Of a stretch of DNA of 64,000 bases, positions 36,264-51,790 are shown piece by piece. The notes beneath the pieces are model-generated. The model was not told the DNA's origin and made no database searches. It saw only the letters and a program-made list of their open reading frames with translations. The DNA lies in the NCBI GenBank assembly GCA_004154925.1, contig QJNS01000698.1, positions 62,001 through 126,000 on the forward strand, in the 5' to 3' direction. The DNA comes from Monosporascus cannonballus. Lineage: Eukaryota > Ascomycota > Sordariomycetes > Xylariales. Within the stretch, counting starts at the first letter, position 1; each line of letters begins with the position of its first letter. Position numbers and translations under genes: made by a program.

Positions 36264-39200
36264 AATATATCAGCTAAACTTCTTTAAGAATAATACCCAC
36301 AAAAATAACAAAACTTCCAAAATAAGGCCTGATAATAAATTATGATTTTTTTGTTCCGTTTAATACGTTTTTTTACAAATTCGCAAAAATAATTAATATT
36401 AATTTTGACAATATATATTACTTACGAAATACTTAGCATTTTAACTTTTATAATTTAATATAAAATTAAAACCTTTATTTTTTAATATAATAATAATTTT
36501 AATTAATACGAAATTAAAATTTTAAAAATTAAAAAATAATTTAAAAGCCCGATTAATATATATTATAATTTTTTATTTTTTTAAGATTAACATAATAATA
36601 ATATAATTTTATAAATTTAAATAATAATAAATAAAATGTAAAATTATATATAATAAATTCCGAAATATATATTTTTAATAAATTAAATACAGATAATATA
36701 TTTTAAAATTTAAAATAAATATTTTAAACTTTAAAATATTAAAATGTTTAAAATTAAAGGTTTAGTTTTATTTAATATTTTTATTAGTTTTTTTCCGATA
36801 TAAATATAATTAATTTATATATTAATATTATATAAATAATTAATAACTTTATAAAACATTTATGTTATCGATTTATTTGCTTTATATTAAACGTTATATT
36901 TAATAAATAAGGCCGTATTTTACGGAAAAATAAATCGATATAATATATAATTTGGTTTTCGAAAAACTTAGTCTTTTTTTTATTATTTAAATAAGTTTTG
37001 AAAAAATTTTAATTATTTAAATTCTTTCGTTAAAAATTTATGTATTTATTATTTAAATCATATTATGAATTAAATTAATAAAAAATAATTAAGTTTTATA
37101 TTAATAAATTTATATTTTATTTTTATTTTAATGTTTGCGGATACGAAAAAACTTAATTTAAAAATATTTGACCGTATAATTACCAAATAATATAACTATA
37201 TTATTTTTAATTTTAAATAAATAATAAATATTTAGTTTTAAAGTATTATATTAAATATAATTTTTAAACGATAATATATTTTGGTTATTATTAATAAAAT
37301 AAATTTATTATTAAAATAAAAACATTTTCGGTTTAAATATATTAATATTTATAATATCCGTTTTATTTTCCTTATTTAAATAAATTGATTTATATATATA
37401 ATAATTATTAATAATATTATAAACAGAAATTACGAAATATAACCGGTTTTATTAAATGAACAATTTAATTAAATATAATTATAAAGTAAAAACGGTTAAT
37501 TTTAATATTAATTATTACGAAATTAATATTATTATTTTTTTATATTTAAAAATTAACGTTCTAATTAAAGATATTTAATTATTGTAATAATTAATATATT
37601 TGAGTTATTAAATAATAATTTTTTAAGTTAACTTAATAATTTATATTTTATTATTAAAATTATGAATTATATTAATAATAACGCGAAAATAAAAATATTT
37701 ATAATTATTTAATTAAGATTATAATAAATTAAAGATATTTATTAAAAGTTATAAAAAGAATTATTATGTTTTATAATATAAAAATATTTTATAAAATTTA
37801 AAATTATATATATAATAATTTAAAATAATTAAAAAATATTATTAATATCGTTATATTTATTATTGTTTTTAAAATAAATATAAACTTTTTATATAATAAT
37901 ATAATAATATAATAAATTATACCGTAAAACCTTTTAATTAAAAATTTATAATAATAATTTAATTAAATAATTTGTAATTATAAATAATTAAAAATAATTA
38001 ATTATAAATAAATTGTATTATTTTTCCCTTTTTATATTTTCAATAAATATAAAATTAAATTCTTCATATTAAAAATAATTAAATTAATTAAAATAAAATA
38101 GGCCTGGTAAATTAAATATTATATTATTTATTAATATTTAAAGGTTATAAGCTAAAATTACGTTATAAATTTAGATAATAGAAACGATAATACGAAATTT
38201 ATTATAAAAGATTTTAATTAAAACCAAATAATTATCGAATTTTAATTTTATTTTTTGGCCAGCTAAAATATGTTTTGTAAATTTTCGAAATAAAATAATT
38301 TTAATTTATAATACAGGGTAAAAATAAATTTTTAATAATATATTTTATTTCATAACAAATGCATACGCAAAGTGATTTTAATATTTTTAACTAAAACGAA
38401 ATTATTATGTTTAAAAAACCGTAATAACTTAATTTCAATTATATTTTATTATAATATATATATATTTAATTTCCTTTCTATATTCGAACTTCTTAATTCG
38501 AAAATATTTATATAAAAATAATCAAAAGTTAATTTAGTAAAAATAATTATTTTAAACAAATGAAATTTTAATATAAATAATTAACGAATAAAATATTTTT
38601 ATATAATTGTTTCCGTTTAGTAATAAAAAGGCAAAATGGATATTTATTTTTATTAAATATAAATAATTTTTATTTAAGAAAAACCTAAATAAATTAAATA
38701 ATATTAAAATTTTATATTTAATTCAAAAAAAATGAAATTAATTAATGTGGTTCCCGGTTTCGATACATAACAATATTAGGATATTTTAAAAATCCGCTTA
38801 TTTTTTACGTTATATACAATATACGAAAAAATTATTTTTCGATTTTATTAAAAATATAAATAATATTTTGGAAATGGCGAAATTCGCTTAATTAAAAATA
38901 ATAACGTTATATTTTTATATTATAAAATAATTTATATAAATTACGAATTATTATTATGTTATAAATTTAATAAATATCGAATAGAAAGATAAAGGCGTTT
39001 TTAATTATGTTTCATTTTAATTAAAACATAGTATATATAAGTATTTGATTTATATTATTAACTAATAATTTATTAATAATTCCAATAATTTAAATATTAA
39101 ACTAGGATATAATTTATACGTTTTCGTAATTTAAAATGGTAATTTCGGTTATAATAACGCTTATATTTATATATATAGTTTGTACTATATTAAATAATCT

Positions 39201-42200
39201 TAATTAAGCATTTATCTGAATTTTTTATATATAATTTTAATATAAAATTAATTGTTTTTAAATATTTTTTAAATATTTAATCCCGTTTTTATTACCGTAT
39301 TTATATTTGCATAATTTATTTATTTTTACATCGTTACCGGAATCGCCGGCGTCGTTAAAGCGTAATAATCTCTAATTTAATATTATAAACAATATACTAA
39401 AAAATCGAAATAATAATCCTTTTTAAAATTAAAAAATTAACCGTTAAAATTAAACGGTATTAATTAAATAATAATATTAATAATAAATTTAAAAATAATT
39501 ACGTTATTAAATTAAAAAACAATAAACGAAGTTTTGCCGGTTTTAATTAAGATTAATAATAAAAAAGGTATTTGGTTTTAATATAATATTATAATTATAA
39601 AACGTAATAATTATATAAGTTTATATAATATTAATTAAACTTAATAATATATTATTTACTTATTAAATCTACTATTTTTATGAATTTCTAATTCGTTAAA
39701 TGTTATTCGAAATCTTTATTTGTTTTAATTTAAATTAATTATATGCTGTAATAAATATATTATAAATTTTTTTAAATAAAAAAATCAACGGAACTTTATA
39801 TCATGTAATTCCAATTATAATTTATTACGGTTATTAGCAAAATATCGTTTTAATTTATAGCCCTTAATATGCGACGTCGAACTAAAATTTTTTAAATCTT
39901 ATGTTTTAATTTTCTTTCAAATTTATCATATTAATTTTTAAAATATTTTTTTTAACTTTTACGATATTTTAATGTAAGTCGAATAATTAAGGCAAGAAAT
40001 CGATTATATAAATAAATAAATAATATAAATAATTTTTCGCTAATATTACAAATGTTATTTCTTTTTATTATTAACATAGGTATTTCGACGTTTATTTTTT
40101 TCGAAATATTAATTAGAAATATTTAAAATCTTGAATTTGTAATACACCTTTATTAATTACGTTTTATAACTTTATTTTTTGATAATTAGGATTAATATTT
40201 ATTGGGGTATGGTTTTAATTAATACTTTTCGAAACCGCCCGTAAATTGTATCGTTAGTTTATTAAAAACTTTCGCAATTTGTTTTCGAATTAAGGTTTTT
40301 TAATTTTCTTAATAAAAGTTAACGGCCGGATTTAACTTTTTTTCCTTATCGCGTTTTTTCTTTATCGGCGTAATTGGGTTCTCTGTTAATTTTAAGAATT
40401 TCTTTATTTTTTCCCCGGTTGGATCTAGGAATGCCTTTATATCAAAATCCTATATAAATATAATAATAATTAAATATTCCGGGTAACCGCCCAAATTTTT
40501 CATATTAATACCGAATATATTGCAGTATTTAAAAATCCAATTTTTATAGAAAGTTATTTATTCGGCAATTAATTATATATAAGTATAAATTCTTTTGGTT
40601 TAATATTATAAAAATAACATTTAAATAATATATATTACAAAGTATATTGTGGTTTTATATTTCATTTAATTGGAATTATAATATTATTATATCTGTAATT
40701 TTATTTATTATTATATAAATAATTATAAAATAAAAATTTCTTTAAACGGCTAAGGGCTCGGATTATACGGGTTTTTAAAAAATATATGCCGGTTAAATTT
40801 ATAATACAAAAGATATTTATTTTGGATTTTTAAAAACTTATTATTTAATAATCCATATTATTTATATTAATACTTTTATTATTATATTTTCGTGTAAAAA
40901 AGTAAATAATATTATATATCATTTAATAATATTTTCGGGATTTAATAAAAATACAATTTAAAAATTAATAAAATATATAAATATATTTGTTATTAACCTT
41001 TTATAAATTATATATATATAATTAAAATCCCAGAATATGTATTTAAATATTATTCTAAAATTATCGTAAATAAAATATACGTTAATATATATATATAATG
41101 GTAAATAATATATGTTTTTTGGCATATAATAATAAGAATTATCTTATAAAAACCTTGTAGTATTAGGATTTTATCGAATAATCGTTTAATACCAGAAGAA
41201 TTTATTTTATAAATTGGGGCAAGGATTAAAATATAATATATATAAGAGGAAATAAAATACGGAAAATAATACCGTAATTAATATAATTCGTATTAAAAAT
41301 TACTGTAACGTTATTACGATTTTTATATGCGTTTTAATTCTTTATTAAATCGCAATATATTTTTTGAACATAATTACTATGTTTTATTTATTTATTATTA
41401 GTAATATTACTATAATAAATATATATTATTAAATATATATAAATAAGTAATTATAATTTAAGGAGTTCATAATATTATAAATTATTCAATATAAGGTCGA
41501 CTGAATTAAAATTAAAAATATAAATAAAAAATATAAAATATAATAAAAAAATATAGTTCGTATATTAAATAGGTATCGAATATACTATTAATATTAATAA
41601 GAAATATATAAGAATTTATAATATACGATTAAAACTTACGAATAATTAATAAGTTATGAAAATATCTTAAAATAATATATATAATTAAAATTAAAATATA
41701 TATAAATTTTGGGATTATATAATTATAATTATATAAATTATGAGGTTTATATAAGTTATTAAATATAAATAAAAAGTATTATTTTAATTAAATATATATT
41801 AAATATAATTATTATAATTATATAATACAGAATTAATATTATTTCCTTAATTATAATTTTATATAATTTCAAAGATTTATTATACTTTAATATATAAAAT
41901 TATGTTACTTACGATATAATAATTATTAATTAAATTTCCTTTTGCTTGATGCCTGAAATCTATATTATAATATATACCTTTATATATTTTATAATATTAT
42001 AAGAGGTGGATAAAATCTTTGTTAATATAATAAAGGTAATTTCCGTTATTGCTTCCGATAATATATTTCGTATAAACTTAAAAAACCTTGTTTACCCAGT
42101 TAAAGGAATTAGATTTATTAATAATGTTCCCGAAAAATTATTTGCCCTTAAAAATAACTTTAAGAACGAATAACAAAGTCTTGGACCAAAATATAACCGA

Positions 42201-45005
42201 AACCGGTATTAAAATAATTTGCGATAAGGCAAAATCGATAACGTACTCCCGATTAAGGCTTTTTCATATTAATTAAGTAATATTCGATTATTTTAAGATA
42301 TCAGATATTTTTTACGAGAAATACATATTATTCTGAATTAATTCCAAATATTAAATATATGTTATGAAGTTATATTAATATAGTAGAAAATTAAAAAAAA
42401 TGAATACCTTATATTTTGAAATTAATACGAATATATATTAATTATGAAAATCTCGGATTTATTAAGAATTTATAAATTCGATAATATTACAAAAGGTTTA
42501 TATTATAATTAAGAATTTTTGTTACGGAAAATCATCGTAAATATATAAGCATTAAATATTAATAATATAATTCGGGATATTTTCTATAATAATAACCGGT
42601 AAAATGGAATTTACGTTGTAACCAATTATATCGGCTCCTAAAATTATTAAATTACTAAATTAATTACGGATTTTAGATTAAATACGGTTTTCGTAATTTA
42701 ACGAAAAAATGTTTATAATTTTATGAACCGGGTAAATTGGCCACGAAATATATATTATATGGCCATTTTATATATATTACTATTTACAGAATTATGCGAA
42801 TAATAAATTTGCAAATTACGTATAAAAACGGAGCGAAAAATATTTATATATAATTTCTAAATATTCGATATTATTATATAGTCCAAATAAACATTTCCCA
42901 AAAAGTTTAAACGTAAATATTACGCTTAAATTATATAAAAGTTTGAGACAGGAAAAGATAAAAAGAATTATTAACATATAAATTATAATGGTACGCGAAA
43001 AAAAGCAAAACGGAAAAAAAATCCAATAAAATATTTAGAAATATTACTTAATAAATTAATTACCAACAGAATATAGGGGTTAATTCGAAATTATGCGTTA
43101 TATTTAGTTATAAGTCACACGATATTTTTATAAGACCTTACGAAAAACAAAATATTTAAATAAAATATAACTAATTAAAATTACGCAAATTATAAATTTA
43201 ATTATTTATATTAGTTTCGTTAAACATTATGTTAAATACCGTTTTATAAAATATTATTTTCTTAATTACGGTTTTATTACCGGAAGTAAATAAATTATAT
43301 TAATATAATAATTCAATAATTACGGTAATATATACAAGAATTTCGAAATTAATAAATTATTAATACGTAAATAATAAAGTTATATTTATATTAAAATTAT
43401 AATATAAATATTATATCGTTTATATAAAAATATATTATAAAGTAATAAAAAAATAAAAAATAATATTAACCGTTCGTTTTTATTCGATAAATTCTTATTT
43501 TACTTATTTGACGACAAGAAATATAATAATAAACCGCTTTAAATAACGTTATTAATTAAATTATCGATGATTTATATCATAAGATTATAACTTTTTTCTG
43601 TACGCAAAATATTACGATCGTCCGGAATTAAATTATTTTTAGTAAATTCGATATTAACATTTTTTAAAGTAATTATATTAAGGTTATTTATAAATTGATT
43701 TTTGTCCTTTGCCGTATCTAGCTAATTAAGTTTACTTACGTTGTTAATATTAAGTACGGTATTATTAAAATTAATAAATTTAATTGTTATAGCTTTATAA
43801 CCTATAGCTAAAATACTTTCGGAATTTCGGCCGTTTTTTTTAATCCGAAACGGATATTATTTAACAAGTTAAAAGTTCTGAAACAAAAGATAAATACGCT
43901 TAAGGATTTTATTACGAAAATCCCGAATAACGTAACGCTTATTTCGCAAAAAAATATAACGGGCATAAATTTGTATTATAAGGATATATAATACATAATT
44001 AAAAACAGATTTCGAAAAAAACAATATTAATATTATATATATTGTTTTTCGATCGACGGAATTTGCAAATAAACTACAAATTATATTATTCGCTTTTTCG
44101 ATTAAATATTTTTTAAACTTTTTTTGAATTTTGTTATAGCTAGATTTAATATTAAAATTAAATTAATAAATATTTAAGTTAAAATTATAAAACGTAATAT
44201 TTAATCGAAATAAATTTTTTTATTATAATTAAATTCACCGGCTATATAAAGGAAAAAACAATAATAGTATTAACAGTTTACTATAATTAACATCGCCATA
44301 TCGTATAATATACGAAAAATATAAATAAATTGGGATTTCTTTAAAAAGAAATAATAATTTTGAAATTCTTTCTTAATAAAAGCAGTATGGATTAACGGTT
44401 GGTTATTACTTTTAATAAGGTTGAAAAAATTATCGCCTTATAAAATATCGGCCGTATTAAATATATTTCCGGTTCAGTAATTATCCGATAAAAAGAATTT
44501 ATTCGGTACATTTTAATTACAACCGTACCGCCTAAAAAATAATGTAAATAAATTATATTTTTAAATTAAAACATACAATATTTACGAATTATTCGTTAAA
44601 TTATTGATATTATCAAATAACGTATTATTAATAAATAATAACAAAAGGTTTTTATCGAAAAAACTCTTTTTTATTAATATGTTTTAATTAAAATTTTGTA
44701 ATTTTTTCCTTATTTATCCGGCATAACCAAAATATTTAGAAATTACGTTATATACGATAAATTCAAATTCGTCGACAGTTCACCAAAAATATATATATTT
44801 TATAAATTCGGTAAATTCGGCTTTCGAAAAAAAGTTTTTAATCGAGGTATTTGAAAAACCTTTATATACGTTAAACGTTTTTATTATAAGTAATTTATAT
44901 TGGAAACGAAACTTTTATAAAAATAACTTAAATATATAAATATTATATATATAAGGAATAAAAGGTTCGAAAAAATTGAATTTAAATAATTTTTAATATA
45001 ATTAC
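36264..45005. other. Very AT-rich old repeat block, left part of a unit split by element C
   Basis: These 8.7 kb are among the most AT-rich in the window and contain no supported gene. Slightly GC-richer patches occur at about 40,200-40,450, 42,060-42,270, 43,700-44,000 and 44,360-44,530 and may be transposase or polymerase traces, but I could not recognise a family in any frame. Because element C inserted at 45,005 with a clean duplication, this block and 51,791 onward were once continuous. Confidence 0.45.
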
Positions 45006-45410
45006 TGTGACGGCTAGGCGGTTTAACCAATTATTAAACCTTAGTCGTACGGGTTTATGTTGGCAGAAGTATCGTAGGACTTTGTAGTAATAAAATAACT
45101 TAATTACGTTTTTTAATACCAAGGGCGCAAAAGCGTATTATAAATAATTGGTATTAATAAGTCTTGCAAACTGGTGTTATCTAGATTATGGAAATAATGA
45201 ACGTATATATCTTAATCTTTTTATTACTGCTTATTTTTATTTAGCAAAGTTTTGTTAAGCAGTTGCTTAGTGCTATTTAGTCGTGCTTAATTGTGCTTAG
45301 TCGTATTTAGTTGAGACCCGCTAAGTACCGATTACGTAAACCCGAATTAATATAGCTTTGTGATCTTGGTTGGACCGTTTCCGTAGGTCCAGCTGGTTTG
45401 GGTTGTAATA
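45006..45410 (-). repeat. Left LTR of element C (3' LTR by element orientation)
   Basis: 405 bp, starting TGTGACGGCTAGG and ending GGGTTGTAATA, where the partner ends GGGTTGTGACA. It contains short tandem repeats of a TGCTTAGT/TGCTTAAT type at about 45,266-45,315. The start resembles the LTR starts of A and B, so the families are related. Confidence 0.9.
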
Positions 45411-48400
45411 CGATCTCCCTTTTCCCCAAATCTTGCCCTTAATATTTTTTTTGATAAGCCTCTTTCCTTTAAGATGTCGGCCCGCATTATTAAAAATCGT
45501 CGTTAGGTTTTCTCGTCCATTACGTAACGTTAAAATCTGCTTTTTATCTTTCACGATTTTAGTTTTAAAATTATGCCATATTCCTTATGTTTTTTTTAAA
45601 GGCTGGAAATGCGAAATAATGGAAAACGTTTTAAATGCAAGGGGTATATTAAACGCGGTTATTCTTATAATAATAACAGCGTTTCTTTATTTTTTCTAAA
45701 AAATATTCGTATCAAAAATTAAAGTTTAGAACGTAAAAAGGTACTTACGGAAAAGCGTTTCGTAGAATTGTAAAAACGTTATCAATAAGAAATAAATAAG
45801 GCCATTACGCGGTTAATCCGTTTTCGAAAACAGAAAGCGTTTTTTCGTTCGAAAGGAGTTAAAATGGTACAGCAAGAATTGCAGTTGCTGGAGGAGTTAA
45901 AAAAGCAGGAATGTTAGGAGCAGGCTAACGCCAAGGTTTTTTTTAACTGCTTTGGCTTTTTTTTTCGAATTGCTTGGCATTACCTGGCCGCTGGAAAACG
46001 TTAATTAGGACATAATTATATCCGGTGGTTTTATCGTTACTGGTAAAAGATTTTTAATAGGCGCTAGGCGCTAATAAGGTTTTTGACAGGTTCCTAGATA
46101 TTTTCGAAATCCGGGTGCTTTTTTTATTTTATTAGATACTAGGTAAATCCGTCTTATTTTCGTACGTCGAAGATTTTCTCCATTTCGTATATTTGTTCGT
46201 TTTTTATTTTTACGTTATTTTGCGCCGTATATATTTTTATTATATTTGCTTTTTATTTGAATAAAAAACAGTAAAAAATTAAATGGAATTTAACTTTTGG
46301 TAAAAATCTTAATTAATAATTAGTTTCTGAGATTTTCTTAATAATTTTATATGGACCGATATATTTGAAATCGAATTTTTGTAAAGTTTTTTGTTTAAAT
46401 ATATTTTATAACGAAAAAAATTATTTTTCCTTTTTTAAATGTTAATTCCTTTAATTTCGTCTGGTTATAATATTTACTTATTTGATTTCATACGAATTCC
46501 AGTTTTATTTTTATTTTTTAATGTAATTATTGTAATTATTTTAACGTAAAGATTACTTTAATATTAATTAAACCGTTATCGCGTATTTTTTATAAATTTC
46601 TGAAATAAAAGCGAAATTTGTGTTTGCAGGTATTATCTTGATATTTTCGTAATAGCTGGTATTATAAATTAGTTATACGATCGGTAATTTTTAATCCAGT
46701 TATTTCGTTTATAATTAACGTCATATCGTAAATAAGTTTTTAACGTTTAATTTATTCGTTTTATTTATTTACCTCATTTAAGGCCTAAATACGTTAAATA
46801 ACTCATAATTTAGGCCAATGTATATTTTTAAGCTTTGTTAAAACTTAGATACAAATATTATTTCTTTGTTTGAAATAATTTTTATAGGTATTCTATATAT
46901 ATTAAAAACGTATCTAAAAAAAATATATGCTATTTGTTTCGCGTTTATGTCCTTGTAATATAATAAAAAATAAGGAAATTTCGTAAATCGGTCGAAGATT
47001 ACGAAAACGCTGTCATAATATATTTCTATAATTAGATTTTCTGATATAAAAAGTTTAATAATAAAGTCGAATATAACTAAATATTATGGTTACTTTACGA
47101 TTAATATTGGCTACAATTTTCCGTATGCTTTATGTCGTCGAGTTTTTGCTTTAGCGCAAACATCGCATTGCCGTATAATTTTCTGTACCGTTAATTTTAT
47201 TTTAAAAAAGAAATATATATATTAAAGCCGTTTTAAGGTTTTATAGATATCTGGATATCCGTATATCTAATGTTCATGTATTTTTCGTACTAAATCCTTC
47301 TAGTATTCATTAGAATTTATATCTTATTCGTTTTTTAGTTTTTTAAGAAACCGTTGTTATACTGCTAAATCTTTTAATATATATCGAAAAGTATTACCCG
47401 AATTATCGTAATTTGTCATAAACATAAATATTTTTTTGTAATAATATCGAAAATTATATAACTAATTTTAACCAATTTTTCTTTAAGGTCTAGTCGCCTA
47501 TTTAGGGCATTTACTCTGTTATTTTCTAAGTTTTTCTTATGGATGATAACGAAGTCGAAATTCGCCAATTTTTCCGTATATCCTAATTATCGTTCTATAA
47601 ACTCTTTTGGCGTAATAAATCGAATACAATTTTGATAATCCGTATAAACCTTAACCTAATATAAATTTGCCTTTAAAAAATACTTAAATTCGCGAAATGC
47701 CATAACACTAATCATAAATTCCTTATCTGGAATACCGTAATTAAATTCGGCTTCTTTTAATTTATGCGAAAAAAATATAATAAGGAATAATTTACCTTGA
47801 TTATTTCGTTATCTTATTATTACGTTTAATACATAATTCGAAATATCGGTTTTTAATTTAACGGAATGGTTTGGATCGTACATAACTAATACTGGCTTAT
47901 TAATAATCGCATTTTTAATATCTCGAAATATTTTTTCCGTATTTATCGTTTATTTATATTATTTTTTTTCATAAAGTTTATTAAGGATATAGCGATTCCG
48001 CTAAAGTTTCGAATAAATTTCCTATAGTAATTAACGAATTTAAGGAATACCTATACCTTTTTGATTATCGTTAGCGTTTGCTATTCGGTACTTACAGCAA
48101 TTTTCTTAAACTTTATTCTGATATATCCTAAAAAAATAATATATCCCAGATATTTTACTTTTTGCTTATGAAATTAATTTTTTTCCGCGTTAACGAATAA
48201 TGTTATATCTTGTAAAACTTAAAAAACTTTATAAACGTATTTTACGTATATTTTTTCTCTCTCCGAAAAAATAAAAATATTATTAAGATAACAAACGACG
48301 AAAATATTAAAGTATTTTCGTAATAGAATGTTAATTATCCGTTGAAAAGTTGTTAATACGTTCGTAAATCCTATTGGCGTAACAAAATACTTAAATAATC

Positions 48401-51380
48401 CGTATTTCGTTTTAAAGGCTATTTTTTCTCGTATTTTTTCTTAATTCTAATAAAATTATATCCATTTTTAAAATCGAATATTATAAACCATTTGGTTCCG
48501 TAAAATTGGTTTGTTATTTCCGAAATTAGAAGTAATAATATTCGATCCTTAACCGTAATATCGTTTAATTGTCGATAATTAACCATAAATCGCAATTTTC
48601 TATTTTTTTTGGGTGCGAAAAATATCGGATATCGCGCTGATAACTTCGAAAATTAAATTTATCCTCTTTTAACCGATTTTTCCAGTATTTTTTAAAAGTA
48701 CGTAATTCGTTTTTGTTAAAGTTATAAATAAGATAAAATTTCGTCAAATATTGTTCCTTAAAAATTATTTCATAATCTTATTCGTTATATTCTAATAATT
48801 TCGTATCAAGCTCCTTTTTAAAACGCTGCTTATATTTATAATGTTATAATAACATATTAATCAAATTTTTTAACTTTTAAGATTATTGTTCTCGTTATTC
48901 TAGATCTTTATTCAATTATTTTAATTTCGCTTTAATAATAATGACGGTACGCCGTATTTTTCTTTAACGCCTATTTCTTTCTTGTATTTTATCCCTTTGG
49001 GTAATAAGGTTTTTGTCGTATCCTTATACCTGCATTCGTCGCCATTATCGATCAAATATTAAAATCTTAATTTTTTCTTTTTTTATTTACTGATAAAGTA
49101 TAAGGCGAACCTTACCTGGCCAGTCCCGCGATTAATCAAAATTCCGTACTGGCGTATCCATAGTAATCCTAAGATTATATCGTAATTCCCAAATAAAACG
49201 ATATCGAAATTAATTATCTGGTATCGTTTTTAAACAAAAATCTTAAGGTAATTAATTTTACGTATAACCTTTCCGTTATTATAAACGAATTCCTAACTTT
49301 CGGTATTTGTCGTTATATAGGGTTTTAACTTATATTTCTATCATAATTTAAAGTTATTATCTATATTTGGTATAATATAATTTCCGCCTAAAATTCAGTA
49401 ATTTACTATGACAATATACCAGTATATTCCGATTCGTATTTCTAAAGTAATAAAGTTATTAACGTTTTTTATGGTTGCGTTTAAAGCCTTTTTTAAAAGT
49501 TCCCTTTAACTTCTCTAAGTTTCGTTATCTTACGGCTCTTTTATAAATAACTTTTTTTTTAATTCCTATTCGAATATATCGAACTTTATTTGTGTTTTTT
49601 CGTTTAACGTATTAAGCAGGTGTATTTGTCGTTATTGTCGGCATATTATTCCTTCGAATTATATTAATTATTTTTAATTTTCTTATAATTCCTTTCCTTA
49701 TTAAATAAATTAGTTTTTTATGTTTACGACTGTATCTTATTATACGTTATCTTAATTATTATTCCAAAGAGTTTTTATAAATTAACGTATTTCTTCTTTA
49801 ATAATTTTTCTTTCGTAAAAGTTTATAGGAAATATTAACTAAAAATAAAAATCTGTAATAACGTTTTAGCAATGTTTTTTTACCGTACGCCGGATTAACT
49901 TTTTTTCGTTTGATAATTACATTAGTTATAATAATTAAAGGGGTTTTCTTACGGACATTATTTTTTTTAAATTAACTTTTATTTCGGCTAACTGTTAGAT
50001 ATTTCCTAAGCTTATAATTCGAACCTATCGATACCATTATTTCTTATTTTTATTATTTTCGATACGATTTGGAAAATCGAATCCGTTATAATATATACGG
50101 GTAATTCGCTTATAAATATGATGTTTTTATTTTTCGTAATCGGAATATTCTCGTCGTCGATAGTATATGATATACATTTTGCCGTATCGATCCGGTATTC
50201 CGGGACAAATTTCTTTTATCCAATTCTAATATTCGCATAATTATTCTTATAACGCTTTTTATTATATTCGCAATACTTTTTAAATTAACCTTTGGGTTTT
50301 TCCTATTTTACGTCGAATTTTCTATCGTAATAATTTTTATAGGATCTTTTGCCGTAAACCTGGTACGTATTTAGCTTAAATTATATAAATAGCTTTGCTA
50401 TCGTTTTCTTAATTGTTCGTAGGCTATTTCTCCGATATATGGGTTTAGTTATGTTATCGTGGCCTTTTAGGTTTTTTGCACTTATAAGCCTTATATCCCG
50501 TTTTACTATAATTAAAACATTTAATCTGGCTCCAGTCTTATTTATGGGTAACGCCAAATTCTATAAATCCTGGTGCCGTTCTATAAGAAATAAAAAGTAC
50601 GTCTTGTTTTTTCCCCTGGTTAACCTTATTATATTTCGAATGTAAAATATATTATCTTTTTTTTGTATCGTTTTTCAAACTGTCGATTATTAATCTTAAT
50701 TTCCTTTATAATATATTAGTTCAAAACAATTAATCGTTAGATCCAAATAATTTTATTTTTTATATTATTTTTCAAATTTTCATAAAATATATCAATAAAA
50801 GTATCGGTTTCCTTATCTCCTTATCCTGCCTTAGCCATAAGGCTTTTAAATGTTACGGCATACTTGGACGCAAATCCTTTTTGTTGCAATTATAAGAGTT
50901 ATTAGGTCGCAAATCGTTTTTTATCCGGATTACCAAAATTATCGCATATTTTATCCTCGAAATTAATATAAAATAAAAAAAATTTATTAATAAAATCCTC
51001 TTTATTTAATTCTTTTACTTCCAGGAAATTCCTTATAATATGTTTAAACTAGTTAATAATATCTCTTATTAGATATATTTTTATTATTAAGACCTCATCC
51101 GCGAAATTATTACAGTTCAAAAAGCGAGAGTAAACTTATACCTAAGTTAAAAAGGTTTAAAAGTTGCTTTTCCCATCATAAGGCTCCAGCTTTCTTAATT
51201 TCATGTGGACGCAAAAGGCTTGGACAAATAGCGTAGCCTTAATTTGTCGGATTTTTTTTCCAGTTCCCGAATTCAAGCTTAAGGCTATTAAATAAGGGTT
51301 TTCTAAGTGCTGGTCGACATTTTAACAGTATTAAATACTGCTTAAAAGCTGACAGTAATATCAAGTAAAAATTTATAACG

Positions 51381-51785
51381 TTTAACGGCTAAGTAATTTA
51401 ACTAATTATTAAATTTTAATCGTAAAAGTTCATATTAATAAGAATATCGTAGGATTTTGTATCAATAAAGTAACTTAATTACGTCTTTTAATATTAAGAG
51501 CGCAAAACCATATTACAAATAATTGGTATTAATAAATGTTACAAGTTGGTATTATCTGAACTATGGAAATAATAAGCATATATATTTTAATTTTTGAATT
51601 ACTGCTTATTTCTGCTTAATTACGCCTTTCTGAGCGGTTGTTTAATGTTATTTAGTCGTGCTTAATCGTGCTCAGTTGTACTTAGTTAAAACCCGCTAAG
51701 CACCGATTACGTAAGCCCGAACTAGCGTAGCTTTGTGATCTTGGCTGGACCGTTTTCGCAGGCCCAGCTGGCTTGGGTTGTGACA
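51381..51785 (-). repeat. Right LTR of element C (5' LTR by element orientation)
   Basis: 405 bp, exactly the length of its partner. The inner end is more RIP-mutated (TTTAACGGCT against TGTGACGGCT), while the outer 150 bp is the better preserved of the two copies. Confidence 0.9.
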
Positions 51786-51790
51786 ATTAC

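Larger units (their letters stand above)
45006..51785 (-). mobile_element. Gypsy chromodomain LTR retrotransposon C, complete structure, coding region inactivated
   Basis: Two 405-bp LTRs (45006-45410 and 51381-51785) bound a 6.8-kb element with target duplication ATTAC (45001-45005, 51786-51790). A polypurine tract on the minus strand adjoins the left LTR (45411-45427). Minus-strand traces: an NELRTFKKY segment at the reverse transcriptase start and a KK..NCDL..IIDN stretch (48,565-48,710); the catalytic box at 48279-48290 now reads YLNN; a chromodomain trace (PDFEN...EPVKNLIS) lies at about 46,050-46,130. The organisation matches element B closely, but the LTRs differ, so it is a sister family. 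Many stops in all frames; LTR differences are mostly transitions. Confidence 0.9.

Noticed and set aside
42088..42276. 62-codon plus-strand frame in the old AT-rich block
   Set aside because: It is somewhat less AT-rich and might be a relic of a transposase, but no family motif can be recognised, so it is mentioned only as a patch.
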